Source: Nitrospirota bacterium (GTDB lineage Bacteria > Nitrospirota > Nitrospiria > Nitrospirales > Nitrospiraceae). From it: DNA of 64,000 nt. This document shows, piece after piece, positions 18,153 through 25,491 of this stretch (its first letter is position 1; every line of letters begins with the position of its first letter). The translations under genes and the position numbers were made by a program. The notes beneath the pieces were generated by a model. That model made no database searches. It worked only from the letters and a program-made list of their open reading frames with translations, and was not told the origin of the DNA. The stretch is taken from positions 86,707 to 150,706 of the forward strand of contig JBFMAX010000008.1 of the NCBI GenBank assembly GCA_040755395.1, written 5' to 3'.

Positions 18153-19934
18153 TCAAGAACCAGCCGGCTGAGGAACCTGGTCCGCCTGGGCCTTCGCGCG
18201 GGCGATGTAGAGCAGCCCGTCGGCCATCGAATAGTTAAACGGCAACTCGCACACCACCTCGCTGACTTTTTCGTAGACGTATTGGTACACTCGCTCCGCC
18301 TGGTCTGGCGTCATGCCTTCCTGAACTTCATAGAAGAATCCCAAGCTCAAATCCTCGGCGGCCGGGCGCATGATCCGCCTGATCCCGTAACCGCCCGGAT
18401 CGCTCATGATCGGCGCTTCCTTCTCCAAATCGAACAGGCACGGCTGGCAGGAGAAGCCGAACGAACTGTGCAGTTTTTTGTTCTCCACGATGAAATTCAT
18501 CGTTTCGAGCGCCTCCTCTTCGCGCTCGGTCGGGAACCCGACAATGATATAGCAGTGGACGGCGATGCCCAAATCCACGCAGTCGTCGGTAATGCGCCGG
18601 ACGCTCTCCTGCTTGATTCCTTTCTTCATGAAATCCATGACCCGCTGATTGAAGGATTCGAGTCCAAACACGATTTTCAAGCAACCGGCGTCCCGCATCA
18701 GTGCGAGGAGATCGCGCGTGAGATTCTTTTCGAATCTCATCTCACAGGTCCACCGGACGTTCAGATTCCGGTCGATCATCTGCTGGCACAGCCGCTTGGT
18801 GGGCGACAGCGCAAAGCATTCGTCCGTGAAGAAGAAAAAGCCGGTGCCGTATCGCTGTTTGAGCCATTCCAATTCGTCGACCGTTCTCCCCGGATCCTTC
18901 TGTCTGAAGTTCTGATGATCGAGAGTCAGTGCGCAGAACGCACAATCCTTGTAGTAGCATCCGCGGGAAAACTGGACCGGCAGCACCGGTTCCGGCGACA
19001 GATAGCGGCCGAGAGGGAACCCGTCGTAGTTGGGAGCCGGCAACTGGTTGATGTTTTCTGAATAGAAAGGCTGGTTGACCGTGATCTTGCCGTTCTGCCG
19101 GTAAATCAGATTAGGCACCTTGCTGAAGTCCCGCTTCCCCTCCAACTGATTGACCAATTCAAGGAGGGCCGTTTCACCTTCGAACACCACGAAGTCGTCG
19201 GTGAGATCGAAAAGCCCGGGACACCGCCGCAGGTTGTCGACGAGGCGTGTAAAGATGCTGCCTCCGATTGTCAGGTGAATATCCGGATTGGCCTCCTTGA
19301 TCAGACGACAAAGAGTCAGACCGGGCACGATTTGAGACGTGGCCGTAATGGACACTCCGACTAGGTCCGGCTGGTCACCAAGAATCGACGGCAGGCTCTT
19401 CTCACGGAACAGGCTAATGTAAGGATTCTGCTCTTCGTCGCGGATCGCTTTGAGCAGATCCTTCGAGGAATAGATCGAATAGGAGCTAAACTGGTTGTCG
19501 ACGACTGTGATGCGCGTCGGGAAATAGAGCGTCGAGAGCAATTCGAGCCACTTATCGATCAGGAAAAGACTGTCGCGGTACTGATCGAGATCGTAAAATT
19601 CTTCTCCTCGTAACGTCTCCTTGGCCAGATCAATGCGATCGATCAAATACGGGAATCGCTCGAGGGATTCCACCACCCGAGCATAATGCTCCGCACTCGA
19701 CGGACCGGTCTCTCCCCTCCGCTCTCGCTCGAGGTCTCTGACCTTGTCCACCAAATGCTGGTAAATCTCTTCGCCATAGGTTCGTGTCAGCATGACATCG
19801 AGCAGTTCGATACCCAAGTCGCGCTGCCCAACGTTCCTGATTCCGGCTTGCGAGAGAAATCCTGTGAGGGACGGCAAGCTCAGGTAAGGTTGAGACGGAT
19901 GCCAAGTCGGCGGGAACAACAACGAGATCTTCAT
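18153..19934 (-). CDS. B12-binding radical SAM protein
   Basis: 593 residues. The N-terminal part (to about 260) looks like a cobalamin-binding Rossmann domain (DLVGVSITATSQIVPGLTL, IGGSIFTRL). The radical SAM core follows, with the cluster motif RGCYYKDCAFC: cysteines spaced C-x4-C-x2-C rather than the classical C-x3-C-x2-C, a variant known in some members of this class. FFFTDECFALSP and GLESFNQRVMDFMKKG are the usual downstream core elements. A CQPCLF segment lies near the C-terminus. Substrate unknown; such enzymes often methylate or rearrange unactivated carbons. It begins after a 340-base gap with a terminator. Confidence 0.85.
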   Translation of the reverse strand: MKISLLFPPTWHPSQPYLSLPSLTGFLSQAGIRNVGQRDLGIELLDVMLTRTYGEEIYQHLVDKVRDLERERRGETGPSSAEHYARVVESLERFPYLIDRIDLAKETLRGEEFYDLDQYRDSLFLIDKWLELLSTLYFPTRITVVDNQFSSYSIYSSKDLLKAIRDEEQNPYISLFREKSLPSILGDQPDLVGVSITATSQIVPGLTLCRLIKEANPDIHLTIGGSIFTRLVDNLRRCPGLFDLTDDFVVFEGETALLELVNQLEGKRDFSKVPNLIYRQNGKITVNQPFYSENINQLPAPNYDGFPLGRYLSPEPVLPVQFSRGCYYKDCAFCALTLDHQNFRQKDPGRTVDELEWLKQRYGTGFFFFTDECFALSPTKRLCQQMIDRNLNVRWTCEMRFEKNLTRDLLALMRDAGCLKIVFGLESFNQRVMDFMKKGIKQESVRRITDDCVDLGIAVHCYIIVGFPTEREEEALETMNFIVENKKLHSSFGFSCQPCLFDLEKEAPIMSDPGGYGIRRIMRPAAEDLSLGFFYEVQEGMTPDQAERVYQYVYEKVSEVVCELPFNYSMADGLLYIARAKAQADQVPQPAGS

Positions 19935-20132
19935 GAGCGGCCTTCTTTACCGGACTAATTCTATAGAAGAATCCAGGAATTAGCGGAGCACGCAGAGCGG
20001 TTACTCAAGTTTTATACACCCCGTAATTTAGCAAAAGCAACCCTGTAGGATCTGCCCCTTTTCCGAGTCTCACAATAATCCTTGCTTCCTTCAGAAGAAA
20101 GCGCAAAGGAACCCTCACCAAGGCCTAAATCT

Positions 20133-20195
20133 AAAAAAAGAGAAGCCCCGAACCGCCTCCCGTCATCATTCGACGGGGCGGCTCGGGGCTTCTCT
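20133..20195 (-). terminator. strong intrinsic terminator after the nxrC-like gene
   Basis: A stem of about 24 pairs (left arm from 20140, right arm to 20194, loop around 20164-20170), followed on the minus strand by seven T (20133-20139). It isolates the 20.3-24.2 kb operon from the radical SAM gene. The rest of the gap, 19935-20274, holds only short tandem repeats. Confidence 0.88.
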
Positions 20196-20274
20196 CAGAC
20201 TACCAACTCGAGGCAATGCCAGCCTTACGCCGAGGCAATGCCCTCAACCGCCCTCAACCGCACACCCGACCCGC

Positions 20275-21228
20275 TCACGGAAGCTTCAGCGTGAACCACG
20301 TGGAGATGCCTTTCATGCCGTTTCTCTCCACGTTGGTGCCGTCCCAAACCGCAAACGCCACAGGCACGGACATACCGGGCTTGAACTGCACATCGTTCGG
20401 ATCGCTGGTCTCCAAGGCCCGCTTGACGACGATGCGCCAGGTCGGACCCGTGCAGCATCCTCCCTTCACGGAACCGGCCGGTTCCCACACGCCATTACCG
20501 ATTACGTCCTGGTGCGCCTGCGTGGTGAGCGTGCTGAACCCGTTGGCGTTGAGATCTTCCACGGAGCTCACGCGCAACGTCGGATCCGACAAGATATTCC
20601 CAGACCAGATACCAGGATTAAAGGGGCCGAGGCTCCGACCGATCCGGTCCGGATAGGTGACACCGCCAGCGGGCTCTTCGAAATAATAATCCCAGAAGAT
20701 ACCGGGATACTGATCATCCACGTCCCAAATCCCGGCACTATCCTTGCCCAAGTCCTTTTGCCACTCCGCATTCCACCGCCAAATGTTCACGGTCCCACCC
20801 GACTGCCCCATGCACTGGAACGGAGGTGCGCCGGACGTGTTCACCGGGAACTGAATCGCCGCTTGATCCCTGAAGTCCTGGGGCCCGATCGTAGTATCGT
20901 TCTTGGTCTGGTCGGCCCAATCGAGGCGGAAACCGATTTCTTTGCCGTTGGTCACGGCTTTGACGAACACCGACTTGACCGAGATGTTCGGGTGCATCGG
21001 AGTGGTAATCGTCTGCCCACTCAGGGGCACGACGACACCCGGCACACCTTCCCAGATCGGATTGGCACCGTCCATGGGAATGGGGCCTTTGATGGCCTTC
21101 ACTGGGATCGTGACCGGCTGGCTGACCGCCAGCGGCACTTGCCCAATCGTCAGCATTACGCCAACAACCAGGGCAGAGAGAAGAATGCCAAACACCAAAC
21201 GCTTGTTGCGTGTCTGCACCAGTCTCAT
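20275..21228 (-). CDS. nxrC: nitrite oxidoreductase gamma-like subunit (haem b, EB_dh family)
   Basis: 317 residues with a signal peptide (about 10-37, ending AVSQ). One EB_dh domain: PLSGQTITTP, DWADQTKND, FRDQAAIQFPV, FQCMGQSGGTVNIWRWNAEW, VEDLNANGFSTLTT and FAVWDGTNVERNG. The central loop contains DYYFEEPAGGVTYPDRIG, absent from the shorter copy at 13577. The CMGQ methionine is the likely haem ligand. The signal lacks a twin-arginine, so export is via Sec or by hitchhiking. It is last in an operon with a TorD-type chaperone and a ferredoxin, and ends at a strong terminator. Assignment to NXR rather than another DMSO-reductase-family enzyme is inference, because no alpha or beta subunit is nearby. 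Confidence 0.75.
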   Translation of the reverse strand: MRLVQTRNKRLVFGILLSALVVGVMLTIGQVPLAVSQPVTIPVKAIKGPIPMDGANPIWEGVPGVVVPLSGQTITTPMHPNISVKSVFVKAVTNGKEIGFRLDWADQTKNDTTIGPQDFRDQAAIQFPVNTSGAPPFQCMGQSGGTVNIWRWNAEWQKDLGKDSAGIWDVDDQYPGIFWDYYFEEPAGGVTYPDRIGRSLGPFNPGIWSGNILSDPTLRVSSVEDLNANGFSTLTTQAHQDVIGNGVWEPAGSVKGGCCTGPTWRIVVKRALETSDPNDVQFKPGMSVPVAFAVWDGTNVERNGMKGISTWFTLKLP

Positions 21229-21331
21229 ACGAGTATGCCCTCCTCTCTTAAAAGATTAAAAAAAAACGACTCCGCATTACGCCTCGAACGGGCTCAACCC
21301 TGTGAACGATAAAACAAAAAATGCGTGGGCC

Positions 21332-22294
21332 TTATGCTGTTCCAACCGGCCCGCTCTCCTCCTTTTTCTCTTCCTTTTCCAAAAACGTCTGGGCACCAAC
21401 CTCGTTGAGCAACATGTTCAACTCATTTCCCTGATCCTGTGCGCCACACTCGTACGTTTGACCTTCAGGAGCGCTGAAGGTCGCAGGACGGTAATCGGTT
21501 TCAGAATACGGCTGTGGATTCACGCTAAGAAAGGCCACTTCGAAGTCCATCCAATCGCTCGTGACGTCTGCCATCAATTTGAAGAATCCCGAATCGGCCT
21601 TCCTGGCCAACATCCGACAGAAAAGTGGGACCCAACGACCGATATGATTCTTGACGAACTTCTTTTGGGCATCGACGACTATCTGGGTTTTATCCGCTCC
21701 GTCGTGGCAACGGGAGTAACTCTCCTTGTACGCCAAAAAGTGCATAAACTCCAGCTCGACGCTCAGATGGTCGAGCCGTTCATGGATATCCCGCGAGAGT
21801 TCGACGCCGAAGGCTTTGTAGAAGCCGGCGATATCTCCCATGACATGAGACTGCGCAAACACGTGATCATTGCCGAACAGGGTTTCGTAGGGAGGACAAT
21901 CTAGAGTGATGACATTACTGAACACTCGACGATGCTCACTTTGCAGATCACCGAGTTGCCAGTTGACGCATTCCGACGCAACCCACTTCTCGATCAAGTC
22001 GAAGTGCTTGAACAGTGCCGCAATCTTCTGCTTCGCACGCTCTCCCCCGACTCCGTCTAGCGCCGAGCGAAGGCTCTCCAATGCGGATCGACCGTCCTCC
22101 ACAAATTCCCCGCTCTGGAGGTAATCAAGAAACTCATCGTCTTCCGGATACAACATGCTCCAGGAGATCAGGAGATAAATCTTGCTGCGGTTCAATGCCC
22201 GTTCGACTGCGGGAGTATCTTTCACTACTTCCGTTCTGGGAATGACCGCCGTAGAACCTTCCGACTGCTTAACTTGAGATTGCTTTGCCGTCAT
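21332..22294 (-). CDS. TorD/DmsD-type molybdoenzyme chaperone
   Basis: 320 residues, all-helical, cytoplasmic. The TorD-family signature is visible: EHRRVFSNVITLDCPPYETLFG (a Y-E-x-x-F-G type motif), DIAGFYKAFGVEL and HLSVELEFMHFLAYKE. These chaperones bind the Tat signal and hold the catalytic subunit open for molybdenum cofactor insertion. The ATG at 22294 has a GAGGAGGGG box; the TTG before it is not needed. It is about 100 residues longer than typical TorD, with extra N- and C-terminal tails. Neighbours (ferredoxin upstream, NxrC-like downstream) support service to an NXR-type enzyme. Confidence 0.85.
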   Translation of the reverse strand: MTAKQSQVKQSEGSTAVIPRTEVVKDTPAVERALNRSKIYLLISWSMLYPEDDEFLDYLQSGEFVEDGRSALESLRSALDGVGGERAKQKIAALFKHFDLIEKWVASECVNWQLGDLQSEHRRVFSNVITLDCPPYETLFGNDHVFAQSHVMGDIAGFYKAFGVELSRDIHERLDHLSVELEFMHFLAYKESYSRCHDGADKTQIVVDAQKKFVKNHIGRWVPLFCRMLARKADSGFFKLMADVTSDWMDFEVAFLSVNPQPYSETDYRPATFSAPEGQTYECGAQDQGNELNMLLNEVGAQTFLEKEEKKEESGPVGTA

Positions 22295-22351
22295 CAATAC
22301 CCCTCCTCAGTTCGATGCTTGAAGCCGGCGTTCGAACCAGAGCTGTTCGGT

Positions 22352-22558
22352 TCAAGATTTCGAACTTTTGGCATAGGCTCGTGTATCATAGGTAAAGGCC
22401 ACAGCGAAGTCAAGCATGTTCTCGGCCACCCAATGAATGACGCCGCCTAACCACTGATTTTCATGTTCCTTCGCGCTATCAAAGGCTTCTGATCGAGGTC
22501 CGCAGCACCAGTCAGCGACTATTCTAACCCCGCGTGAGAACGGCCCTTTGTGAGCCAT
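22352..22558 (-). CDS. possible 68-residue protein overlapping the ferredoxin gene end
   Basis: An open frame of 68 codons starting inside the last 40 bases of the ferredoxin gene and filling most of the gap before the TorD gene. The C-terminal half has an amphipathic pattern (GGVIHWVAENMLDFAVAF), but there is no clear ribosome site and I recognise no family. It could be translated by coupling to the upstream stop or be fortuitous. Confidence 0.3.
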   Translation of the reverse strand: MAHKGPFSRGVRIVADWCCGPRSEAFDSAKEHENQWLGGVIHWVAENMLDFAVAFTYDTRAYAKSSKS

Positions 22559-23133
22559 CGCCCGGGGGAAACCTTGATAGCAATCCTGTCGTTGACGGTC
22601 TTACACACGGACTCGCAAATCCCGCAACCAACGCACCGGTCGATCGTGACCATAAGACGCATCGACTCGAAGTCCATTTCCACCGCGCCCATCGGGCACT
22701 TTGAGACACAGGCGTGACACCCTTGTCCCGCAGTACAATCACGGTGCGACACCACAGCCTGCCCCATCCTGACCTCTTCCCGTCTTGCCACTGGCAACAA
22801 GGCATCCGTCGCACAGGCAGCGATGCAGGGAAAATCCTCGCATAAGTAGCAGGGGACTTGATCGGGGAAGACGACGGGCGTGCCGTCCCGTTGGTCGAAC
22901 CCGATGCTCCCATAGGGACAGACTTTGGCGCAGTCACCGCAACGCGTGCAGCGTTCGAGAAAGAGGGCCTCCTCCACGGCTCCCGGCGGTCTCAGCCAAT
23001 CCGTTCGCGGAGGAGTCTCGGCTTTTTCCCGAGGTGCCTCTTTGTGTTTCACGAACTCATGCGCGGCCTTGGCGACGGAAATCACGGAATCTTTCAAGAA
23101 CTGCCGTCGACCGTACTGCGGTTCAGAGGCCAT
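22519..23133 (-). CDS. NapG-like protein with four [4Fe-4S] sites
   Basis: 204 residues. The N-terminus has RRQFLKDS, a weak twin-arginine motif, but little hydrophobic core follows. Four cysteine sets follow in order: CTRCGDCAKVCPYG, CYLCEDFPCIAACA, CTAGQGCHACVSKCPMG and CVGCGICESVCKT, the arrangement of NapG/MauM-type ferredoxins, which pass electrons between quinol or carrier and a periplasmic reductase. Here it sits one step upstream of a TorD chaperone and NxrC-like subunit, so it may relay electrons to or from an NXR-type enzyme. The stop of the preceding gene is 25 bases away, consistent with one operon. Confidence 0.87.
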   Translation of the reverse strand: MASEPQYGRRQFLKDSVISVAKAAHEFVKHKEAPREKAETPPRTDWLRPPGAVEEALFLERCTRCGDCAKVCPYGSIGFDQRDGTPVVFPDQVPCYLCEDFPCIAACATDALLPVARREEVRMGQAVVSHRDCTAGQGCHACVSKCPMGAVEMDFESMRLMVTIDRCVGCGICESVCKTVNDRIAIKVSPGRWLTKGRSHAGLE

Positions 23134-23158
23134 AAGATGGACTTCCTACAACTAGTGA

Positions 23159-24160
23159 TTATCCCATTACCCCATCGGCGCGGAGCTTGTACACTTCGAC
23201 GCAGCGATCGCAGGCGCCGAATTCCGTATCCCAACCCGGATGATTCTCGCGGATATAGTCCAAGACATACTTCTCCACTTTATTCTCCAAGTCTTCGACC
23301 CAGGAATACGTCGGGAAGCGGCAGAGCGGGCAGGGGAACCCGGGCATCAGCATGAGCTTGTTTTGCGTTTCCGGCACCTCTCCGCCCTCAACTTCGACTG
23401 CGCGGTCCATCACACGCAACGTATCGGTGGCCATTTCCACCAACTCGGAATGGGTGAAGAATTGCGTCTGCCACAAGCCTTCGAACACCGACTTGAGCTG
23501 AGCCGGCGGAATTTTTCGATACCACGAGCGGAATTCTTTATACCGGTCTTCCTTAGCGAGCATCGGTTCTTTGCCCGAGGCCTCGAGGCGGCTGTCAATG
23601 CTCAAACACCACAGAACCCGGTAGCGATGAAGGATCAGCGTTTCCTCACCGGGGTTCTGCCCGACTTTGGTGTCCGGATCGTAATTGAATGCCGGATCCA
23701 GCATATCGGAGATGTGAGTCAATTCGTGTCGGCAATAGCGGGTCAGCGCGGGATCATAGAATCGACGGGGGATGAGCTTGATGCCGACGCCCTTAAGGCC
23801 CTTCTCCTCAAACTGCTTGGCCAATTCGTGCTCGACGGAACCCCATTTTCTCAGGATGTCGACCCCTTCCTGATCTTCCTTCAGCACGCCTTTGACCAGG
23901 ACAATGCCGATTTTCTTCTTCAACTCCGGGAACTCGTCGAACGCGTCGCGAATAATATCCGAAAACCCCCAAATGCCGAAGAGATATTGATAGAGTTTCT
24001 TGAACTCCGGTTCCCGGTCTTCGAGTGAAAATTTCTCGTAGATCGGGTCGGCAAGCTCGTGAAACTCCTTATAGTAGGTGGGATCGCCTTCTCGCTCGGT
24101 CTTTTCAATGAACGAGTCGATCACTTCCTGGAGCAGGGCAGGCTGAAATCGGATTTCCAT
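23159..24160 (-). CDS. uncharacterised protein with HELTH metalloprotease-like motif and zinc-ribbon cysteines
   Basis: 333 residues, no signal peptide, rich in charged helices. At about residue 165 there is CRHELTHISDMLDP, an HExxH signature as in zincin metallopeptidases. Near the C-terminus CPLC and CDRC, about 40 residues apart, form a likely zinc site. I recognise no family. It is first in the operon with the four-cluster ferredoxin, TorD-type chaperone and NxrC-like gene, behind a good sigma-70 promoter. A maturation protease or assembly factor for the redox enzyme is a reasonable guess; non-catalytic metal binding is the alternative. Confidence 0.75.
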   Translation of the reverse strand: MEIRFQPALLQEVIDSFIEKTEREGDPTYYKEFHELADPIYEKFSLEDREPEFKKLYQYLFGIWGFSDIIRDAFDEFPELKKKIGIVLVKGVLKEDQEGVDILRKWGSVEHELAKQFEEKGLKGVGIKLIPRRFYDPALTRYCRHELTHISDMLDPAFNYDPDTKVGQNPGEETLILHRYRVLWCLSIDSRLEASGKEPMLAKEDRYKEFRSWYRKIPPAQLKSVFEGLWQTQFFTHSELVEMATDTLRVMDRAVEVEGGEVPETQNKLMLMPGFPCPLCRFPTYSWVEDLENKVEKYVLDYIRENHPGWDTEFGACDRCVEVYKLRADGVMG

Positions 24161-24301
24161 CGCATACCTCGGCGGCTAGAGCTGAATGAACCACGTCAAA
24201 TGCGGAATCTCCTGAAGATCCGGATTCCTTACGAAGCCAGGTTATCGGATCGCTTGACTTGACCGTGTGGCATCTCTTACCATCTTCTCGGCAGAGTTGG
24301 A

Positions 24302-24331
24302 ATTATACTCGCCCCGAAAACCGTTTTGCAA
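24302..24331 (-). promoter_or_regulatory. promoter of the HELTH-ferredoxin-torD-nxrC operon
   Basis: Minus strand: TTGCAA (24331-24326), 18-base spacer, perfect TATAAT (24307-24302); leader about 135 bases. The same spot reads TATACT (24304-24309) on the plus strand, facing the WD40 gene, so the two divergent units may share or compete for this site. Confidence 0.6.
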
Positions 24332-24382
24332 TTTGCGCGGAAGGGCGGCCAACCGGTCCAGCCAAGGAGTGAAAACGAGCCC

Positions 24383-25489
24383 ATGGGCGATCAAGTGACT
24401 TCCGCGCATCCTCAGACGTGGCAAACAGGCCCCGCAACCGAACGAGCCGAAAGCCTGCAGCCGAAAGTCGACCTGCTTGAATATTGGAAAGCGGGGGCGC
24501 GCGAAGTGCGAACCTTTCGCGGGCATTCCCACGGAGTCTGGACGGTCGCCTTTTCACCGGATGGCCAGATCCTGGCCTCAGGGGGAGTCGATCGTATGGT
24601 GCGCATCTGGGACATCGAAACCGGACGACTGCTCCGGTCGTTGCGCGGTCATACTCACGACATCAGGGCGGTGGTCTTCACGCCAGACGGCCAAATCCTC
24701 GCCACCGGCAGCGATGATCGAACGATCCGCCTGTGGAACCCCAAGACTGGCGAACCTTTGAAGCTCCTGTTCACCCGCTACGACCACAACGTCTGCAGCC
24801 TGTCCCTCTCTCCCGATGGCCTGATGCTGGCTCGCGGGAGCCATAACAAAGATATCAAGATCTGGGAAGTCACGACCGGCACCGAGTTGATGACCCTCCT
24901 AGGTAAGGACCCGTATGACCATCATTGGTCGGTCTGCGTCGCCTTCTCGCCGGACGGTATTCATCTGGCCAGCGGCAGCGACATCGGCAAGATCAAAGTG
25001 TGGGAGGTATTGCCGAGCGGGGAGGAGAAGATCGTCCACAACGGACATTGGCGGAAAGACGAAGAAGATACTCCGGAAGCACGCGGGTACTTTTTCGAGG
25101 ACGACGGCGGCTTTCAAAAGCCGATGGACTACTGGATCGGTGCCATGACGTTCACGCCCGATGGAAAGATTCTCATCACCGGCAGCCGGGATACGACCAT
25201 CAAATTCTTCGCCATGCCGGAAGTGACCGAACTGAGAACGCTGAAAGGCCATGGCGGCTGGGTTCGGTCGCTGGCCGTCTCACCCGACGGCAAGGTGCTG
25301 GTGAGCGCGAGCGACGATCATACCATCAAGCTGTGGGATATCGCCTCAGGGCGGCACTTCAGGACGCTAAAGGGCCACACCAGCTACGTCCGGTCTGTGT
25401 GCTTCTCCGTCGATGGATTGCGCCTCGCCAGCGCTTCCTGGGACCGGACGGTAAAGCTTTGGGAGGGTGGTCCGGAACCGACGGAATAA
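24383..25489 (+). CDS. WD40-repeat protein
   Basis: 368 residues with about seven WD40 blades after residue 35. Typical blade ends are GHSHGVWTVAFSPDGQILAS, RIWDIETG, RLWNPKTG, KIWEVTTG, KVWEVLPSG, KLWDIASG and KLWEGG. No signal peptide or fused enzyme domain. One repeat carries an insertion of about 40 residues around 215-255. The ATG at 24383 has an AAGGAG at 13 bases, rather far; a start at 24326 adds 19 residues. Scaffold role likely, partner unknown. Divergent from the nxrC operon and convergent with the response regulator gene (2 bases between stops). Confidence 0.85.
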   Translation: MGDQVTSAHPQTWQTGPATERAESLQPKVDLLEYWKAGAREVRTFRGHSHGVWTVAFSPDGQILASGGVDRMVRIWDIETGRLLRSLRGHTHDIRAVVFTPDGQILATGSDDRTIRLWNPKTGEPLKLLFTRYDHNVCSLSLSPDGLMLARGSHNKDIKIWEVTTGTELMTLLGKDPYDHHWSVCVAFSPDGIHLASGSDIGKIKVWEVLPSGEEKIVHNGHWRKDEEDTPEARGYFFEDDGGFQKPMDYWIGAMTFTPDGKILITGSRDTTIKFFAMPEVTELRTLKGHGGWVRSLAVSPDGKVLVSASDDHTIKLWDIASGRHFRTLKGHTSYVRSVCFSVDGLRLASASWDRTVKLWEGGPEPTE

Positions 25490-25491
25490 GC

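Noticed and set aside
20209..20260. Short direct repeats: a 12-base unit at 20209 and 20231, and a 10-base tandem at 20241-20260
   Set aside because: Two copies each, no spacer regularity, no adjacent cas, integrase or transposase genes; probably slippage in a 3' region.
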